A DNA stretch of 16,778 nt. Origin: Leptolyngbyaceae cyanobacterium CSSed165cm_216 (GTDB lineage Bacteria > Cyanobacteriota > Cyanobacteriia > Phormidesmidales > Phormidesmidaceae). Positions 15,203 through 16,778 of this stretch are shown in pieces. Each line of letters opens with the position of its first letter. Within the stretch, counting starts at the first letter, position 1. The notes beneath the pieces were generated by a model. The model did no database searches. It was not told the origin of the DNA and saw only the letters and a program-made list of their open reading frames with translations. The position numbers and the translations under genes are program-made. Where the stretch lies: NCBI GenBank assembly GCA_007135385.1, contig SLIY01000266.1:1-16778 (forward strand), read 5' to 3'.

Positions 15203-15474
15203 CGCATCGAAATACACGATGGGGTACACCGCATCGAGCCTCCGGTTCTACCCTCCCATGCCTTGGTCCCGGCCGGGACCAAGGCATGGGAGCGGGTGGT
15301 CATCCCTCGGGCGTACAGCGATAGAATCTTGCCGTCAAAGCCGGTAAAGCGGGTCTGGCCTGGCTGGATGAACTGGGGTTCAAAGGCCCCGTTTCGGTCT
15401 CGGGGAATGCCGATCTCCGCTTCGCCAAACTCACTCTGAATTGTCCTCTTGCCCGTACCGTTTAAGTTCAGTGG
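15203..15474 (-). pseudogene. Broken IS256 (Mutator)-type transposase
   Basis: Two pieces of one transposase lie on the minus strand. The first, from about 15474 to 15292, reads NGTGKRTIQSEFGEAEIG, IPRDRNGAFEPQF and RFTGFDGKILSLYARGMTTR, all hallmarks of the IS256 N-terminal half. The second, from 15247 to 15203 in a shifted frame, reads NRRLDAVYPIVYFDA, the start of the catalytic core with the first Asp of the DDE triad. The 35 or so residues normally between them are missing and replaced by 44 nt containing a perfect palindrome. Everything after the FDA motif is also gone, as is the first part of the gene. No terminal inverted repeats or target duplication were found. The remnant begins directly after the acr3 stop, in the same frame. 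Confidence 0.85.
15253..15292. repeat. Perfect 40-bp palindrome inside the transposase remnant
   Basis: The arm CTCCCATGCCTTGGTCCCGG is followed at once by its exact complement, with no spacer: 20 of 20 positions pair around a centre at 15272/15273. It sits where the IS256 fragment loses homology. It may be a copy of a dispersed palindromic repeat inserted at the break, the scar of a hairpin-mediated deletion, or an assembly error. Confidence 0.9.
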
Positions 15475-16626
15475 TTAGCTCAAAATTTGGCAGCGGGGGT
15501 CGCGCAGGCTGGCTTTCTCGGGTTCGCGGGGAAACCAAAAGGCGGTGCGTTTACAAATTTCCACCAGCATCAGCATCACCGGCACTTCAATCAGCACCCC
15601 GACTACTGTGGCCAGGGCCGCACCAGAATTGAGTCCGAACAGGGTAACGGCGGTGGCGATCGCTACCTCGAAGTGGTTACTGGCCCCAATCATGGCCGCC
15701 GGGGCCGCATCTTCATAGGACAGCTTGAGTTTTTGGGCCGCCACGTAGCCAATCAAGAAAATGAAGTTGGTTTGAATAAACAGCGGTACCGCAATCAGCA
15801 CAATGTGCAGCGGGTTGTTGACGATCAGCTCGCCCTTAAAGGCAAACAGCAGCACCAGGGTAATCAGCAGGGCCGAAATCGCCACCGGGTCGAGGTACTT
15901 CAAAAATTGGCTGTCAAACCACTCCTGCCCCTTGTGTTTCAAAATCCAGTGGCGGCTGTAGACCCCGCACAACAGCGGTAGCCCTACATAAATCAGCACC
16001 GACAGCACAATCGTGGCCCAGGGTACCGTAAGATCGCTGGCCGACAGCAACCAGCGGCCCAGGGGGGCGTAGATAAACAGCATGACCAACGAATTCACAG
16101 CTACCATCACCAGTGTCAACCCCTGGTTGCCAAAGGAGAGATAGCCCCACATCAGCACCATCGCCGTACAGGGGGCAATGCCCAGCAGAATCGCCCCGGC
16201 AATATAGGAATCTGCGATCGCAATCTCTTGCCCCCGAATCAGCTCAGTGCCAGTGATTAAAGGCCGAAACAAATAGCCCAGGAAAAATTGGGCAAACAGC
16301 AGCATGGTGAAGGGCTTGATCAACCAGTTGACCACCATCGTCAGGGCCACGGGCTTGGGAGCGCGAAAGGCTCGATCAATCTGGGTGAAGTCGATTTTCA
16401 CCATGATCGGGTACATCATGAAAAACAGGCAGATGGCGATCGGCATCGACACCTGGTAAATGCTCATGGCATCTAGCGCTACGGCTACCCCTGGTAGCAA
16501 CCGCCCGATGGCAATTCCCACCACAATACAGATCAGCACCCACAGGGTGAGATAGCGCTGAAACACACTGAGCGTTGCAGCGGGTTTATTGATGGACTGT
16601 TGGTTATTAGTATCTGAAGGGCTCAT
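15475..16626 (-). CDS. acr3: Arsenite efflux transporter, ACR3 family
   Basis: The 383-residue protein has about ten membrane segments and the family signature GAILLGIAPCTAMVLMWGYLS (144-164) with the essential Cys153. It also has MPIAICLFFMMYPIMVKIDF (61-80), VVNWLIKPFTM (98-108), YVGLPLLCG, PLFIQTNFIFLIGY and AAPAAMIGASNHFEVAIATAV near the C-terminus. ACR3 exports As(III), and in some members Sb(III), using the proton-motive force at the inner membrane. AGGAG (16633-16637 on the minus strand) lies 6 nt before the ATG and supports this start. The usual arsR and arsC partners are not in the window; arsR could lie past the right edge. The C-terminus looks natural, but the stop is followed immediately by the transposase remnant, so an ars operon may have been cut here. 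Confidence 0.92.
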   Translation of the reverse strand: MSPSDTNNQQSINKPAATLSVFQRYLTLWVLICIVVGIAIGRLLPGVAVALDAMSIYQVSMPIAICLFFMMYPIMVKIDFTQIDRAFRAPKPVALTMVVNWLIKPFTMLLFAQFFLGYLFRPLITGTELIRGQEIAIADSYIAGAILLGIAPCTAMVLMWGYLSFGNQGLTLVMVAVNSLVMLFIYAPLGRWLLSASDLTVPWATIVLSVLIYVGLPLLCGVYSRHWILKHKGQEWFDSQFLKYLDPVAISALLITLVLLFAFKGELIVNNPLHIVLIAVPLFIQTNFIFLIGYVAAQKLKLSYEDAAPAAMIGASNHFEVAIATAVTLFGLNSGAALATVVGVLIEVPVMLMLVEICKRTAFWFPREPEKASLRDPRCQILS

Positions 16627-16632
16627 GCATCA

Positions 16633-16637
16633 CTCCT
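16633..16637 (-). promoter_or_regulatory. Shine-Dalgarno of acr3
   Basis: The minus strand reads AGGAG with a 6-nt spacer to the ATG at 16626. Confidence 0.65.
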
Positions 16638-16652
16638 GAATTATGCAATGGC

Positions 16653-16672
16653 TTGACTTATGAATGGCTCAA
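16653..16672 (-). promoter_or_regulatory. Candidate operator upstream of acr3
   Basis: TTGA and TCAA are separated by 12 nt, giving a 20-bp element with dyad ends, 27 nt upstream of the acr3 start. A near-direct repeat, AATGGCTTGA and AATGGCTCAA, overlaps it. ArsR-family repressors bind short dyads in this position, but the match is weak and no regulator gene is visible. Confidence 0.25.
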
Positions 16673-16714
16673 TCTGGGTCAATGGGAAACTCTTTTACAG
16701 AAGTCGCCTTGGTA

Positions 16715-16733
16715 CTTCTCCCTTGGGGAGAAG
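16715..16733. repeat. Small hairpin near the right edge
   Basis: CTTCTCC (16715-16721) and GGAGAAG (16727-16733) form a 7-bp perfect stem with a 5-nt loop, upstream of acr3. It may be the terminator of an upstream minus-strand gene beyond the window, or a small dispersed palindrome. Confidence 0.35.
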
Positions 16734-16778
16734 CGGTTAGACCCCCACGGGAACGACATCCGCCTGCGGGTGAATTAA

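Noticed and set aside
15010..15439. Plus-strand frames of 104 and 81 residues across the palindrome
   Set aside because: They have no similarity I recognise, while the minus strand shows clear IS256 transposase motifs there.
15487..15981. Plus-strand frame of 164 residues opposite acr3
   Set aside because: Gln/Arg/His-rich composition with no motif; it is the complement of membrane-helix codons of acr3.

Overview
The window is cyanobacterial. I count 18 copies of the HIP1 octamer GCGATCGC across it, and it carries dispersed heptamer tandem repeats, a DUF4168 secreted protein, an Acr3 arsenite exporter and an ABC1/UbiB-type kinase of the cyanobacterial/plastid kind. Base composition and repeat style suggest a filamentous Leptolyngbya-like lineage, but that is inference. 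No rRNA, tRNA, CRISPR array or prophage is visible. The left edge cuts a gene and the right edge is non-coding.

Layout. 1-784 (-): 5' part of a CHAD-domain protein. 892-1194 (-): C-terminal remnant of a DJ-1/PfpI-family protein. 1266-1772 (-): secreted DUF4168 protein. 1938-4214 (-): a tightly coupled pair, a zinc-ribbon protein followed 3 nt later by a fused double ATP-binding subunit of an oligopeptide-type ABC transporter. 4325-6427 (-): ABC1/UbiB-family kinase, divergent from hisC (6596-7723, +). 7860-8435 (-): unrecognised 191-aa protein. 8741-9367 (-): GNAT acetyltransferase. 9923-10987 (+): TonB-like envelope protein, convergent with a histidine phosphatase at 10984-11697 (-) so that the two stop codons overlap in one CTAG. 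11904-12647 (+): short cation-diffusion-facilitator. 12932-14497 (+): M15-type peptidase with three internal repeats. 14568-15083 (-): MsrB. 15203-15474 (-): broken IS256-type transposase interrupted by a perfect 40-bp palindrome. 15475-16626 (-): Acr3.

The window looks like ordinary chromosomal housekeeping and envelope/stress genes in many short transcription units, not one dedicated system. Recurring themes are the envelope (TonB-like, M15 peptidase, DUF4168), metal or metalloid export (CDF, Acr3) and oxidative repair (MsrB).

The most unusual DNA is non-coding: the palindrome-scarred transposase next to acr3; a hairpin built from heptamer tandem repeats between the M15 peptidase and msrB; and a CCTTCTG repeat family lying just upstream of two unrelated genes with a shared end sequence. 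I did not find convincing evidence of a new multi-gene defence or biosynthetic system.
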